Shown here piece by piece: positions 1 through 9,163 of a DNA stretch of 64,000 nt. Where the stretch lies: positions 1 through 64,000 of the forward strand of contig NZ_SCMX01000016.1 in NCBI RefSeq assembly GCF_005503625.1, given 5' to 3'. Origin of the DNA: Cupriavidus sp. 2SB (GTDB lineage Bacteria; Pseudomonadota; Gammaproteobacteria; Burkholderiales; Burkholderiaceae). A model generated the notes under the pieces. The model did no database searches, was not told where the DNA came from, and worked only from the letters and a program-made list of their open reading frames with translations. Numbering within the stretch: the first letter of the stretch is position 1; each line of letters begins with the position of its first letter. The position numbers were made by a program, and so were the translations under genes.

Positions 1-28
1 GACTGGATCGACATAACGATATTCGCGA

Positions 29-42
29 AAGCTATATAGCTT
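29..42. repeat. 14-bp perfect palindrome
   Basis: AAGCTATATAGCTT is a perfect 14-bp palindrome in an AT-rich stretch about 100 bases before the phospholipase D gene. It could be an operator, but nothing else supports a function. Confidence 0.3.
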
Positions 43-110
43 GCATGATGAAAGTATCGCTAGCTTAGCAGGGCGGAGTACTATCGCAAGCGTCTGTTTC
101 GCGTAAGTCC

Positions 111-130
111 ATTGTTCCGACTGGAACAAT
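111..130. promoter_or_regulatory. Operator-like inverted repeat upstream of phospholipase D gene
   Basis: ATTGTTCC-GACT-GGAACAAT is a perfect 8+8 inverted repeat with a 4-base spacer. It ends 13 bases before the ATG and just before the ribosome binding site GGAGA at 135-139. The position suits a repressor site or a small 5' stem-loop controlling the gene at 144. The regulator is not identifiable from the window. Confidence 0.4.
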
Positions 131-143
131 CACCGGAGACGGC

Positions 144-1727
144 ATGACGTTCGGGACTCGATCGGCGCCTGCGTGGGCATCGCGCCTGTGGATGATTTTC
201 GTGGCCGGGTTGTTCTCGGCGTGTGCCAGCCTGCCGCCACGCCCGCAGTTGCCGCCCGAGGCCGCGCGGCAGGACACCGCCGATACGGCACTGGCGCGGG
301 GCCTGGCCCCAAGGCTGGCGGAGCACCCTGGCGAATCGGTGTTCTATCCACTGCTGGCCGGCACCGACGCTTTTGCCATGCGCATTGCGCTGGCGCGCAC
401 GGCCCAGCGCAGCCTCGACATCCAGTACTACATCTTCGACGCCGACAGCACCGGCCTGACCCTGCTCGCGGAAATCATGGCGGCGGCGGATCGTGGCGTG
501 CACGTGCGGGTGCTGCTCGATGACATCCATCTGGCAGGGCAGGACAAACCGCTCTCGGCCGTGGACGCACATCCGAACATCGAGGTACGGGTGTTCAACC
601 CGTTCGCCAGCCGCAATGTGCGGCTGTTCGAGTATGTGACGGCGTTCCGGCGTATCGATCGGCGCATGCACAACAAGTCGATGACCGCAGACAACCAACT
701 GACCATCGTCGGCGGCCGCAATGTGGGCGATGCCTACTACGGCGCAGCGGATACCGACTTCACGGACCTCGACCTGCTGGCGGGTGGACCGGTGGTGCCC
801 CGGGTGTCGGCGGTATTCGACGATTACTGGAACAGCGAGGCGGCCTATCCGCTATCCGCATTGGCCAAGCCGCTCTCCGGGGACGAAGGTGACACGCAGC
901 GGCAAAAGCTGCGCACCTACCTCGACGAACACGCGGTAGCCATGCGCGCCACGCCCTATGGCAAATCGGTGCTCGAAACCGGCATCGTGCAACTGCTGTC
1001 GCAGGACAAGCTGATCAGCTATTGGGGGCAGGCCACCGTCATTGCCGACCGCGCCGCCAAAGTCATGGCCCCACCCGACGACAACTCCACGCACGCCATT
1101 CCACAGCTTGTGAAGTTCCTCGAAGGCGCCCGGCACGACCTGACGCTGATTTCGCCATACTTCGTGCCGCCCGATTCCGCCATGACGTGGTTGACCGACA
1201 TGCAGAAGCGCGGCGTGCAGGTCCGCATCCTGACGAACTCCTATGGCGCCACCGATGTGTCAGCCGTCCACGCAGGCTACGCGCACCGCCGCCGCGCACT
1301 GCTGGAGGCGGGCGTGATCCTGTACGAACTGAAACCCACAGCCTATGCCGAACTGGCCAAGCAGAAACGGCGCCACGGCCCCGGCGGCAGCAGCCGGGCC
1401 AGCCTGCATGCCAAGACGTATATGGTGGATCGTCACCAGTTGTTCATCGGCTCGCTGAACCTGGACCCTCGCTCGGCCCGGCTCAATACCGAGATGGGCA
1501 TCGTGGTGGATAGCAAGGAACTGTGCGACATGCTGAGCCAGGGCGTGGACGAGTCCCTGCTGGACGCGGCTTACCAGGTGGTGCTGTCCGAAGACGGAAA
1601 ATCGCTGGAATGGGTGACGCGGGAGGATGGGGTACTGCGGATCTATAAGAGCGAACCGGATATGAACGCCTGGGACAAGTTCAAGCAGGCGGTGTTGCGG
1701 TTGTTGCCGGTGGAAGAGGAGCTTTGA
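144..1727 (+). CDS. Phospholipase D family lipoprotein (cardiolipin synthase C-like)
   Basis: A 527-aa protein with two HxK(x)4D phosphodiesterase motifs: H176-K178-D183, followed by the typical GGRN, and H422-K424-D429, followed by GSLNLDPRS. These two motifs form one PLD-type active site with a phosphohistidine intermediate. The arrangement and length match the ClsC/YmdC branch, which makes cardiolipin by phosphatidyl transfer. The N-terminus has a hydrophobic stretch ending in a lipobox (LFSAC, Cys27), so it is probably a membrane-anchored lipoprotein facing the periplasm. The start at 144 has GGAGA five bases upstream. It stands alone, convergent with the phosphonate operon and separated from it by a hairpin at 1743-1783. 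The substrate is inferred; a phospholipase or general phosphodiesterase role is also possible. Confidence 0.88.
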   Translation: MTFGTRSAPAWASRLWMIFVAGLFSACASLPPRPQLPPEAARQDTADTALARGLAPRLAEHPGESVFYPLLAGTDAFAMRIALARTAQRSLDIQYYIFDADSTGLTLLAEIMAAADRGVHVRVLLDDIHLAGQDKPLSAVDAHPNIEVRVFNPFASRNVRLFEYVTAFRRIDRRMHNKSMTADNQLTIVGGRNVGDAYYGAADTDFTDLDLLAGGPVVPRVSAVFDDYWNSEAAYPLSALAKPLSGDEGDTQRQKLRTYLDEHAVAMRATPYGKSVLETGIVQLLSQDKLISYWGQATVIADRAAKVMAPPDDNSTHAIPQLVKFLEGARHDLTLISPYFVPPDSAMTWLTDMQKRGVQVRILTNSYGATDVSAVHAGYAHRRRALLEAGVILYELKPTAYAELAKQKRRHGPGGSSRASLHAKTYMVDRHQLFIGSLNLDPRSARLNTEMGIVVDSKELCDMLSQGVDESLLDAAYQVVLSEDGKSLEWVTREDGVLRIYKSEPDMNAWDKFKQAVLRLLPVEEEL

Positions 1728-1742
1728 TGTCAGTCTCCCTCG

Positions 1743-1783
1743 GTTTTCTCCCCTCTCCCGCATGGCGGGAGAGGGGAGAAAAC
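1743..1783. repeat. REP-like hairpin, single copy
   Basis: A perfect 19-bp stem with a 3-base loop (ATG at 1762-1764), built from CTCCCCTCTCCCGC and its complement. The same sequence recurs as paired copies at 16062-16184 and 22835-22973. It lies between two convergent genes, so it may also end transcription from both sides, although no U-tract follows it. Confidence 0.7.
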
Positions 1784-1805
1784 ACTGGGTGAGGAGGCAC
1801 AGCGC

Positions 1806-2873
1806 TTACTTCCCCACCAACTCCCGAAACCCCGTCACCAGCCGATGCATATCCGCAGCCGTCAGCGCACCCATCGTCGAAACCCGGAACAGCTGCGACG
1901 ACAAGCCACCCTGGCCGGCATAGATCACGAAACCGCGCGCCTTCAGCCCATCGTGCAACTGCTCGTAGCTCACGCCTTCGGGCAGCTTGTACGCGCGCAG
2001 CACCACCGATGACTGCGTGGCCGGCCACAGCGCGTCGATGCCCAGCGCAGCCAGACCCGAACGGACTTCCTCGGCCAATGCGGCGTAGCGCTGGTGGCGG
2101 CCTTGCCAGCCGCCTTCTTCCTGATGCTCGCGCAGCGCTTCCACCAGTGCGTAGTACGCGTGCACGGACGGTGTGAATGGCGTGTTGCGCTGGTCCTGCA
2201 GCTTCGCCAGCCGGGCGATGTCGAGGTAATAGGTGCGGCTGGCGGCGTTGGCGAGCGCCGTGCGTCGCGTCACCACGAAGGCCGCGCCGGGTACGCCGTG
2301 CAGGCACTTGTTGGCCGTGGCAGCCACCGCGTCGATATTGCCGCCGAAATCGATCGCTTCGGCGCCGAAGCTGCTCACGCCGTCGAGCAACAGACGCTTT
2401 CCGTGCTTCTGGCACAGGGCATCGATCGCCGGGATGTCGTTCAGACGGCCCGTGGTCGTTTCGTGGTGGATCACCGCCACATGGGTGATGGCGGGATCGG
2501 CTTCCAGCGCGGCGTCAATGCGCGCCAGGTCCGGCGCTTCCATCCACTCGTGCTTCACCACCGTGTGGGCGATACCGTACTGCGCGGAAATCTGCGCGAT
2601 GCGCTCGCCGTAGACGCCGTTCTGCACGATCAGCAGCTTGCCCTGTGCCGGCACCAGACCCGCGATCATGCTTTCCAGCGCGGCAGTGCCGGAGCCGGTC
2701 ATCAGCACGGCCGTCCACTGGGCCGGATCGAGATCATAGACCCCCACCAGCCGCTGGCGCGCTTCGTCCTGCAAGTCGAAGAACTCGCTTTCGCGGTGGC
2801 ACAGGTCGGTTTGCAGCAGGCTCTGGCGGACGCGCTCAGTCAGCGTCACGGGGCCCGGGTTCAGCAGCAGCAT
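1806..2873 (-). CDS. phnW: 2-aminoethylphosphonate--pyruvate transaminase
   Basis: A 355-aa fold-type I PLP aminotransferase that interconverts phosphonoacetaldehyde plus alanine and 2-aminoethylphosphonate (AEP) plus pyruvate. It opens with LLNPGPVTLTERVR, the usual start of this family, and carries LLLDGVSSFGAEAIDF, in which the Asp contacts PLP, followed by ATANKCLHGVPG, whose Lys forms the Schiff base. The ATG at 2873 has GAGGA upstream and gives the canonical N-terminus; a TTG at 2885 is also in frame. PhnW can act in degradation, but here it follows PEP mutase and phosphonopyruvate decarboxylase genes, so it should run toward AEP synthesis. It is the last gene of the operon. Confidence 0.92.
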   Translation of the reverse strand: MLLLNPGPVTLTERVRQSLLQTDLCHRESEFFDLQDEARQRLVGVYDLDPAQWTAVLMTGSGTAALESMIAGLVPAQGKLLIVQNGVYGERIAQISAQYGIAHTVVKHEWMEAPDLARIDAALEADPAITHVAVIHHETTTGRLNDIPAIDALCQKHGKRLLLDGVSSFGAEAIDFGGNIDAVAATANKCLHGVPGAAFVVTRRTALANAASRTYYLDIARLAKLQDQRNTPFTPSVHAYYALVEALREHQEEGGWQGRHQRYAALAEEVRSGLAALGIDALWPATQSSVVLRAYKLPEGVSYEQLHDGLKARGFVIYAGQGGLSSQLFRVSTMGALTAADMHRLVTGFRELVGK

Positions 2874-2909
2874 GCGATTCCTCAATCTTTCAGACGGGTT
2901 CAGACTTGT

Positions 2910-4097
2910 TCAGGCGTGTTCGGTCGTACCCAGATCCGCGCCGATCTGGTGCGCCAGCCGCGTGCGCACCTGTACTGGCGTGACCGACGGGCGCGGCAGG
3001 CCGTCGGGCGAGCCGGGACGCGTTTTCAGGCACACGAAATTCGGTCCCGATGTGGCGGTTGCCGCGTTCGCCAGCACCGTATCGAGCATGGCAAGGTTGT
3101 CGCCCTCGATGGCCGATGCGTAGCCGCAAGCCGCCGCTACACCCGCAAACGATACATTGTGCGAGACAGTCGCCTGCCCACCCGTCGAATCGTGCGCGTT
3201 GTTGTCCAGCAGCACGTGCGTCAGGTTGGCCGGGCCGTAGGCGCCCAGCGTGGCGAACACGCCCATGCGCATCAGCGCGGCGCCATCACCATCCACGGCC
3301 ACGACTTTCAGGTCCGGACGCGCCATGGCGAGACCCAGCGCGAACGGCGTCAGGCAGCCCATCGAGCCCACCATGTAAAGCTGGTTGGGCCGGTCGTCGA
3401 GCGCATAGAGTTCGCGTCCGCAGAAACCGGTGGAGGCGACCACGACCGTCGATGCCAGCGGCGTATGCGCGATCACGCGTTGCAACGCCTGCTGACGGCT
3501 CGGCAGTTCGGCGGCGCCGGTGTTCGACACCTGCGGCGTCGCGCGGGCACGGGCCACGGGCGGTGTCTGGGCGTTGAGCGGGTAGGGCGCGACGCTGCCT
3601 TTTTGCATGATCAGCGCGTACGGCCGACCGGTGGCGTCCATATGGGCGATGGCACGGTCCAGCGCGGGACCCACGGCATCGGCTTCAGTCGGGAACAGCT
3701 CCCACGGAATATCCATGGTGTCGAGCATGGCCGGCGTGATCGGACCCATCAGCGCGTGCTGCGGTTCGTCCGAGGCGCCGCCCGGCTGGCCGCGCCACGT
3801 CACGATCAGCAACTGCGGCAGCCGGAACGTCCACGTCAGCGACGTCAGCGGACTCACCGCATTGCCGAGTCCCGAGTTCTGCATCATCGTGATGCCGCGC
3901 ACACCGTCGCGGGCGCCCTGGGTCACCCCGGCGATAAACGCCACGGCATCGCCCTCGTTGGCGGCGGAGACGTAGTGCAGCGAGTCATCCTGCACCACGT
4001 AGTTGATGAACGGCGTCAGGTACGAGCAGGGCACGCCCGCGTACCACGAAAAACCGCGCTCTCGCGCGGCTTCCACAAACTGGACTGCCTCGATCAT
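2910..4097 (-). CDS. aepY: Phosphonopyruvate decarboxylase
   Basis: A 395-aa thiamine-diphosphate enzyme that decarboxylates phosphonopyruvate to phosphonoacetaldehyde, the step that pulls the unfavourable PEP mutase reaction forward. The N-terminal pyrimidine-binding half has the family-type [12 protein letters not shown] and [11 protein letters not shown], with the catalytic-type Glu. The C-terminal half carries the ThDP/Mg motif, GDG in [12 protein letters not shown] running to LLDNN. Its ATG overlaps the stop of the PEP mutase gene by four bases (ATGA), so the two are translationally coupled. Length and motifs agree with the Ppd/AepY family and not with acetolactate synthases, which are longer. 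Confidence 0.92.
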   Translation of the reverse strand: MIEAVQFVEAARERGFSWYAGVPCSYLTPFINYVVQDDSLHYVSAANEGDAVAFIAGVTQGARDGVRGITMMQNSGLGNAVSPLTSLTWTFRLPQLLIVTWRGQPGGASDEPQHALMGPITPAMLDTMDIPWELFPTEADAVGPALDRAIAHMDATGRPYALIMQKGSVAPYPLNAQTPPVARARATPQVSNTGAAELPSRQQALQRVIAHTPLASTVVVASTGFCGRELYALDDRPNQLYMVGSMGCLTPFALGLAMARPDLKVVAVDGDGAALMRMGVFATLGAYGPANLTHVLLDNNAHDSTGGQATVSHNVSFAGVAAACGYASAIEGDNLAMLDTVLANAATATSGPNFVCLKTRPGSPDGLPRPSVTPVQVRTRLAHQIGADLGTTEHA

Positions 4098-5800
4098 CGG
4101 GCCGCCTCGCCGGCGTTGTTGCCCAGTGCGTACGGCGTCTGCGTGTGCGCGAAGTCACCGGCGCGACGGAAGTCGTCCAGGTCATTCACACCGCGCCAGT
4201 GGCCGTGCACGTACTTGACCTCGACTTCCTCGCCCGCAGCCACCAGCGCGTTGAGCAGGTCCGGCAGGTCGAGCTTGTCGAAATCGGCGCGCTGGCGCAG
4301 TTCGCCCAGCAGCTTCTGCAGACGCACGCGGCCTTCGCCACGCACGTTCAGCAGGCCGATCCAGCGGCCGTTGGGCGCATCGCCAGCCGGCACCTCGTCG
4401 GCAATCTTCTTCAGTGTGACCTTCTGGCCGAACAGGTCGCGGTCGTCGCCAGCCGAGCACCATGCAAAGTCGCGAACGCTCTGGTTCGACGGCGATTCCG
4501 ACGAATCCACCACTACGCTGAACAGCGCCTCGGTATCCATCAGATCGCGCAGGATGTAGCTGCGGAACAGCAGGTCGCCGTAGGCGATCACGGTGTCGGT
4601 CTTGAGCGAATCCGCCGCGCAGGCCAGCGAGGCCAGTTCGCCGGTCTCGGTGTAGCGGTCGTTGCGCACCAGCGTGATGCCGGCGGCGTCGATGGCCTCG
4701 GCCTTGTAGCCGCCCACCACGGTGATGTCGTTGATACCCTGGTTCTTGAAGCCATCCACCAGCCAGCGCAGCAGCGGCTTGCCGGCTACCGGCAGCATGA
4801 CCTTGGGCTTGTCCTCGGTCAGCGCTTCCAGACCCTTGCCGCGGCCTGCCGCCAGCACCACGGCCGCGCCGGGCGCCTGGCCGCCAGTCAGGTAGATCTT
4901 CTCGGCCGCCGAATACTCGTCGGCATCCTGCAGACGGAAGATTTCGTTGACGGTGGCGATGCGGTCTTCCACGTTGACCAGCGTCTCGTTCTCGTAGATG
5001 TCCTTGGCCACGGCTTGCATGCTCGATGCCGCCACGCGAATCAAATGGTTGGCCCAGATGATCAGGCTGATACCCGCCTTGCGGAAGACATCGGTCGGCG
5101 TGCTGTAGTACTTGGTCGGCACGATCACCAGCGGGCTGCGGCCAGCCCATTCGCGGGCGAAGGTGACGATCTCGTCGGCCTTCGACAGCTTGCTGTGGAT
5201 CAGGATCGCGTCTGCGCCGGCCTCGTGGTACGCCTCGGCGCGGCGCAGGGCTTCTTCCATGCCCCAGCCGGCGATCAGCGCTTCCACACGGGCCACGATC
5301 GAGAAATCGTCATCGGCCTGGGAATCCTTGCCGGCCTTGATCTTGCCGCAGAACTCGTCCACATCGGCCAGCGGCTGTTGCTCGCCGCCGATGAAGCTGT
5401 TGGTCTTCGGGAAAATCTTGTCCTCGATGCAGACACCGGCAATGCCGCGCTGCTCCAGCTTGCGCACCAGGCGACGCATGTTGTTGAAATTGCCGTAGCC
5501 GGTGTCGCCATCGAGCAGGATGGGCAGGTCGCTGGCGTCGGCCATGAATTCGAGGTTGTCAACAACCTGGGTCCAGCTGGCTTCGTTGTTGTCCCGCACG
5601 CCGAACTGGGCCGAGATGGCCAGGCCGGATGCCCAGATGCCCTTGAAGCCGGCCTCGCGCACGATGCGCGCGGACAGGCCGTTGTGGGCTTCCATGATGA
5701 ATTCCAGTTCGTTCGACGTCAGCATCTGACGCAGACGCGCCGCGCGCGACAGCGGCGTGGCATTGGACGAGGCAAGCAGGTTCGGGTCGATGGCGTTCAT
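4094..5800 (-). CDS. aepX: Phosphoenolpyruvate mutase fused to a nucleotidyltransferase
   Basis: A 568-aa two-domain protein. Residues about 20-300 are PEP mutase of the isocitrate lyase superfamily, with [10 protein letters not shown] (D97, D99) and the diagnostic E126-D-K(x)5-N134-S loop that separates true mutases from lyases. It makes phosphonopyruvate from PEP, the entry step to nearly all biological C-P bonds. Residues about 312-565 are an NTP-transferase domain starting [12 protein letters not shown] with a following [14 protein letters not shown]. Such fusions are known in phosphonate clusters and are thought to load CMP onto AEP for transfer to lipid or glycan. It overlaps both neighbours by four bases. 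The mutase is certain; the cytidylyl specificity is inferred. Confidence 0.93.
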   Translation of the reverse strand: MNAIDPNLLASSNATPLSRAARLRQMLTSNELEFIMEAHNGLSARIVREAGFKGIWASGLAISAQFGVRDNNEASWTQVVDNLEFMADASDLPILLDGDTGYGNFNNMRRLVRKLEQRGIAGVCIEDKIFPKTNSFIGGEQQPLADVDEFCGKIKAGKDSQADDDFSIVARVEALIAGWGMEEALRRAEAYHEAGADAILIHSKLSKADEIVTFAREWAGRSPLVIVPTKYYSTPTDVFRKAGISLIIWANHLIRVAASSMQAVAKDIYENETLVNVEDRIATVNEIFRLQDADEYSAAEKIYLTGGQAPGAAVVLAAGRGKGLEALTEDKPKVMLPVAGKPLLRWLVDGFKNQGINDITVVGGYKAEAIDAAGITLVRNDRYTETGELASLACAADSLKTDTVIAYGDLLFRSYILRDLMDTEALFSVVVDSSESPSNQSVRDFAWCSAGDDRDLFGQKVTLKKIADEVPAGDAPNGRWIGLLNVRGEGRVRLQKLLGELRQRADFDKLDLPDLLNALVAAGEEVEVKYVHGHWRGVNDLDDFRRAGDFAHTQTPYALGNNAGEAAR

Positions 5801-6552
5801 TGTGCGATTCCTACAGGCAGAAGTTGGGGCAGGACTTCTTCAGCGGCACGTGCGACGTCGCCCGGGAAATCGATTTCGATCCACGGGGCGCCGGTCACGT
5901 CGGCCGTATCAAATACATGGGATTGCTCGAGCAGCAGATCGCGCACGGCTTCTTCGTGCGGCATGTTGGCGCGGCCCGAATCGACATAACCCTTGACGAT
6001 TTCGGCCAGGCGGCGCGCGCAGTCTTCCTTGAAACGGAAGAATCCGACCGATTCGCCGATGGTGTCGTACTGCAGGTCGGCCATCAGCTGCTTGCGCAGT
6101 TCCACGGGCATGCCGTCGCGCAGGCAGAGCTTTACGGGCTCGTCGCCGGCTTCGAAGTCACGGTCGATCAACAGGCGGTTGACGGTCTCGCCCGCCACCA
6201 GCTTGCTCATGATGCGCTCGTCGTAGAGCACATCCGCATCCATCAGCAGCACATCGCCGCCACGCGTCATGGCATCGGCCACGGTGTGCACGGTCAGTAC
6301 GCTGCCCAGGTCGTAGCGCGGGTTGATCACGATTTCCAGATCGCGGCCCAGGCTGGCCAGTTCGTCCTGCACCTGTTGTGGCTCGAAGCCGAGGGCCAGT
6401 ACCACTTCCTTGACGCCGGCGGCATCGAGCAGACGCAGGTGACGCTCCAGCAACGTCATGCCATCGAAGCGCAACAGGCACTTCGGAAATTGCTTGCCTT
6501 GCTGTTGTTGCAGCCGCAGGCCGAGGCCGGCAGCGAGAATGATTGCGCGCAT
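5797..6552 (-). CDS. Second NTP-transferase of the phosphonate operon
   Basis: A 251-aa stand-alone nucleotidyltransferase beginning [14 protein letters not shown], the nucleotide-binding loop, then [17 protein letters not shown] and [13 protein letters not shown], which supplies the metal-binding aspartates. It resembles phosphocholine or inositol-phosphate cytidylyltransferases of the LicC type. The operon therefore holds two nucleotidyltransferase domains, one fused to PEP mutase and one here. One may make CMP-AEP; the other may activate another head group or be a non-catalytic partner. Its stop overlaps the PEP mutase start (ATGA). The substrate cannot be told from sequence alone. Confidence 0.8.
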   Translation of the reverse strand: MRAIILAAGLGLRLQQQQGKQFPKCLLRFDGMTLLERHLRLLDAAGVKEVVLALGFEPQQVQDELASLGRDLEIVINPRYDLGSVLTVHTVADAMTRGGDVLLMDADVLYDERIMSKLVAGETVNRLLIDRDFEAGDEPVKLCLRDGMPVELRKQLMADLQYDTIGESVGFFRFKEDCARRLAEIVKGYVDSGRANMPHEEAVRDLLLEQSHVFDTADVTGAPWIEIDFPGDVARAAEEVLPQLLPVGIAQ

Positions 6553-6591
6553 CGTATTTTTCTCAATGTTTAAGGGACGGGCCCAATCGTG

Positions 6592-7626
6592 TCAGTCTGA
6601 CCCTTGCAGTGCCGTGGTGGCGGCACGGCGGCGCTGATACTTCCGTTCACTGAAATGCAGGTACACCAAACCGGGGATGCCGAGTATCAATTCGCGCACG
6701 CGCTTGGCCAGCGACAGGGCCAGCGCGGCGTCCGGGGGCAGGCCCACGAGCGGGGCCAGCAGGAGGTAGCCGCCTTCCTGTGCGCCGAGCGAGCCCGGAA
6801 TGGCAAAGGCGGCACCGCGAATGGCCTGGCCCACGCTTTCCAGCAGCAATGCCTCGGCCCAGCTCACGGGATGTCCCAGGAAATGCATGATCAGCCAGAC
6901 CTCGCCGGTACCGGCGATCCAGCCGAGCAGGTTAAGCCCGAAACTCGCGGCCACCTTTTTGCGATCGCGATAGAGTTCCCGAATCGCACTGTCCACGGCG
7001 TCGGCTCGCAGCGCCAGCCCGGCCCAGCGACCCGCGCCTGCGTGGCCGTCTTCGGCGGCCTTGCGTTTGCCGAACAGCTTTTGGCCGATGCGCATCACGC
7101 GGCCAAACATGCCACGCCGTTGCAGCACGCAGAAGGCCAGCACGCAGGCCGCCAGAACCACGGTGACTGCGATGATTGGCGTCTGGTAGCCGGACAGGTC
7201 GCCCTGGGCGCCAAAGACAACGATCCCCAGCAGCGCGAACAGCATTTGCGAGAGCGCCTGCGTGGTGGTGCTGACGGTGATGGCGGCGGCAGCATCGCGC
7301 ATCCGGGCGCCGCGATGCGACAGGTAGCGCACCATCAGCACCGGACCGCCAATCTGGCCGGCCGGCAGCAGACTATTGACCGCTTCGCCGGTCCAACGGG
7401 CCTTGAGCGCGCTGCAGAACGAGCCGTGGCGCGTCTTGCGGTCCAGCAGCACAGCGATAGCGCCGGCATCCAGCACCAGCGGCACCAGATGGAACGCGGC
7501 CACCACGGCCAGCCCCCAGCCGGCGGACATCAGCGTGGTGGTCACCGCGCCAAAGCCCTGCCAGGCCAGCAGGCCGACAAACAGCGCCGCGCCTATCGAC
7601 AGCAGGAGGAAAGCAGCACGACTCAC
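6592..7626 (-). CDS. Flippase-like membrane protein (LPG synthase TM / UPF0104 family)
   Basis: A 344-aa polytopic protein with about eight hydrophobic helices and the family signatures LLPAGQIGGPVLMVRYL and FAIPGSLGAQEGGYLLLAPLVG. The family covers the membrane half of MprF, HpnL-like hopanoid-associated proteins and many uncharacterised lipid or polyprenyl flippase candidates. It has no C-terminal aminoacyltransferase domain. Between an oxygenase and a nucleotidyltransferase gene of the phosphonate operon, its likeliest job is moving the finished phosphonolipid, or a precursor, across the inner membrane. That role is inferred from context. Confidence 0.8.
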   Translation of the reverse strand: MSRAAFLLLSIGAALFVGLLAWQGFGAVTTTLMSAGWGLAVVAAFHLVPLVLDAGAIAVLLDRKTRHGSFCSALKARWTGEAVNSLLPAGQIGGPVLMVRYLSHRGARMRDAAAAITVSTTTQALSQMLFALLGIVVFGAQGDLSGYQTPIIAVTVVLAACVLAFCVLQRRGMFGRVMRIGQKLFGKRKAAEDGHAGAGRWAGLALRADAVDSAIRELYRDRKKVAASFGLNLLGWIAGTGEVWLIMHFLGHPVSWAEALLLESVGQAIRGAAFAIPGSLGAQEGGYLLLAPLVGLPPDAALALSLAKRVRELILGIPGLVYLHFSERKYQRRRAATTALQGSD

Positions 7627-7632
7627 GACCGG

Positions 7633-8445
7633 TTACTTCCCACCCAGCAGGCGTCGGAACACCTGGCGGAAGCCGAAGTAGGCCACCGCGTCTTTCATGT
7701 TGGAGATAAAGCGCAGCCACGGGCGCATGCCCGGATCGGTCACATATTCGAACGTCAGCGAGACACGGATCTCGTTCGGGCCGGCCGGGGTGATGCGGTG
7801 GCGCAGCTTGTCGCCGTCGAACAGCACGATGCCGCCCGGCGGGATCTGCACCGAGCCCGGCTCGTCGGCAATATCGGGATTGCGCGTGTGCAACTCGTAG
7901 TCGAGCCGGCAGGAGGATTCGTCCAGCACGCCGATCAGCAGCGTGTAGCGGCGGCCATCGTAATAGGACGTGTCGTAGTGCCAGCCGATATGGTCGCCAG
8001 GGCGCGTGTAGTAATAGAGCGCGTAGGCGTGGGGGTCTGCATCAGGGCAGACCTGCAACTTGTCGCCGCTGATCTGTTCGAGCCAATGGATCAGCGCTTT
8101 CGAACGGTACAACTCGGCGATGAACGGCGCCTGCTCGTCGATGGTATGGCGGCTGACGCTGCCGCCCTGCTTGTGGCCGGGCAGGTAGTTACGGTTCAGG
8201 CCAGGCTGCATTGCGCGGGCCAGCGCCACCAGCTGGGCGGTCTCCTCGGGGGCCAGGAACTTGTCCAGGTACAGGAAGGCGCCCTGGCGCTCGAAGTCGG
8301 CGCGCAGCGCCGGGGTGTCAAGCTGGCTGGTCACACGTGCCACGGCGGCATCGGGCCGGCCGGGGAGTGTGGCCTGGGTAGCCGGCGTTTTCGCATGGCT
8401 GGCCGTGGCGGCAAGGGTCAGGTCGCTGGTGGCGTGCTCGCTCAT
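7633..8445 (-). CDS. 2-oxoglutarate/Fe(II)-dependent oxygenase
   Basis: A 270-aa prolyl-4-hydroxylase-like double-stranded beta-helix enzyme. The iron triad is visible as H156-x-D158 (IGWHYDTSYYDG) and H216 (DKLRHRITP), with R227 placed to bind the 2-oxoglutarate carboxylate. The first 40 residues look disordered. It lies between the CDP-alcohol phosphotransferase and flippase-like genes, seven bases from the latter. A hydroxylase here suggests modification of the AEP head group, for example to 1-hydroxy-AEP as found in some bacterial phosphonolipids, or of the acyl chain. The substrate is not shown by the sequence. Confidence 0.85.
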   Translation of the reverse strand: MSEHATSDLTLAATASHAKTPATQATLPGRPDAAVARVTSQLDTPALRADFERQGAFLYLDKFLAPEETAQLVALARAMQPGLNRNYLPGHKQGGSVSRHTIDEQAPFIAELYRSKALIHWLEQISGDKLQVCPDADPHAYALYYYTRPGDHIGWHYDTSYYDGRRYTLLIGVLDESSCRLDYELHTRNPDIADEPGSVQIPPGGIVLFDGDKLRHRITPAGPNEIRVSLTFEYVTDPGMRPWLRFISNMKDAVAYFGFRQVFRRLLGGK

Positions 8446-8482
8446 GGGATCTCGGGGAATCTCGGTATTTCAGGGGGCTGCG

Positions 8483-9163
8483 TCAGTGGTCCGTCGTCGT
8501 GGAAACGGGCCGGCGCATGATGCGCCAGTAGTCGATGATGACCAGCAAGGCAAACAGCGGGGCGCCAATCGACGCGGCAGTCAGGAACGGGCCGATACCG
8601 TTGGTCAGCGTGACCAGCGGCAGCAGGTACAGCACGTCTTCCGTCTCGAAACCGGCCGCCGATGCCTGCTTCGTGCCGCTCTTGCCAACCCGCGATTCTA
8701 TACGCATGCGCAGGAAGAAGATCAGCGCCACGGCCAGGCCGGCCACGGTGCCACGCAGGACCGGACCGAAACTCGGACCCAGCGCGCCAGCTGCCTCGGC
8801 AGTCGTATTGGCAACGGCCAGCCCGAAGCTGACGAACAGCAGCACCGTCACCAGCGCATCGGCGGCCAGGTCGTAGAAGTGGCCGAGCTTGCTGCCCTTG
8901 CCGCTGATCCGCGCCAGTTCGCCATCGGTATGGTCGACAAAATTGGATAGCACCACGAGCAGCGCCCCCCAGTTCGTCCACGCGTAGCCGCCCTGTGCGA
9001 TACAGGCGACGCCAGCCACGCCAATCAGCAGGCGCAGGGTGGTGAGGTGGTTCGGGGTGACACGGGTGTTCTTGAGAGGCCGCACCAGATGGCGGGCAAG
9101 GCGGGCATCCCAGGTGGCCGGCAACGGCGGTTCATCCGGGAATTTGGGGGATTTCTGGTTCAT
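8483..9163 (-). CDS. CDP-alcohol phosphotransferase family protein
   Basis: A 226-aa membrane enzyme with the complete CDP-alcohol phosphotransferase signature: D77-x2-D80-G-x2-A84-R85-x8-G94-x3-D98-x3-D102 (DHTDGELARISGKG onward). All four metal-binding aspartates are present. Six hydrophobic segments are apparent. Family members replace CMP of a CMP-activated head group with a lipid alcohol, or the reverse. With PEP mutase and nucleotidyltransferases downstream, the likely donor is CMP-AEP and the product a phosphonolipid. It is the first gene of the operon; the promoter should lie in 9164-9432, where I see no clear -10/-35 pair on the minus strand. Confidence 0.88.
   Translation of the reverse strand: MNQKSPKFPDEPPLPATWDARLARHLVRPLKNTRVTPNHLTTLRLLIGVAGVACIAQGGYAWTNWGALLVVLSNFVDHTDGELARISGKGSKLGHFYDLAADALVTVLLFVSFGLAVANTTAEAAGALGPSFGPVLRGTVAGLAVALIFFLRMRIESRVGKSGTKQASAAGFETEDVLYLLPLVTLTNGIGPFLTAASIGAPLFALLVIIDYWRIMRRPVSTTTDH

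Noticed and set aside
2094..5989. Very long plus-strand open frames opposite the phosphonate genes (up to about 820 codons).
   Set aside because: They are antisense to genes with clear catalytic motifs, have low-complexity His/Arg/Gln-rich translations and no domains; such shadows are common in GC-rich DNA.
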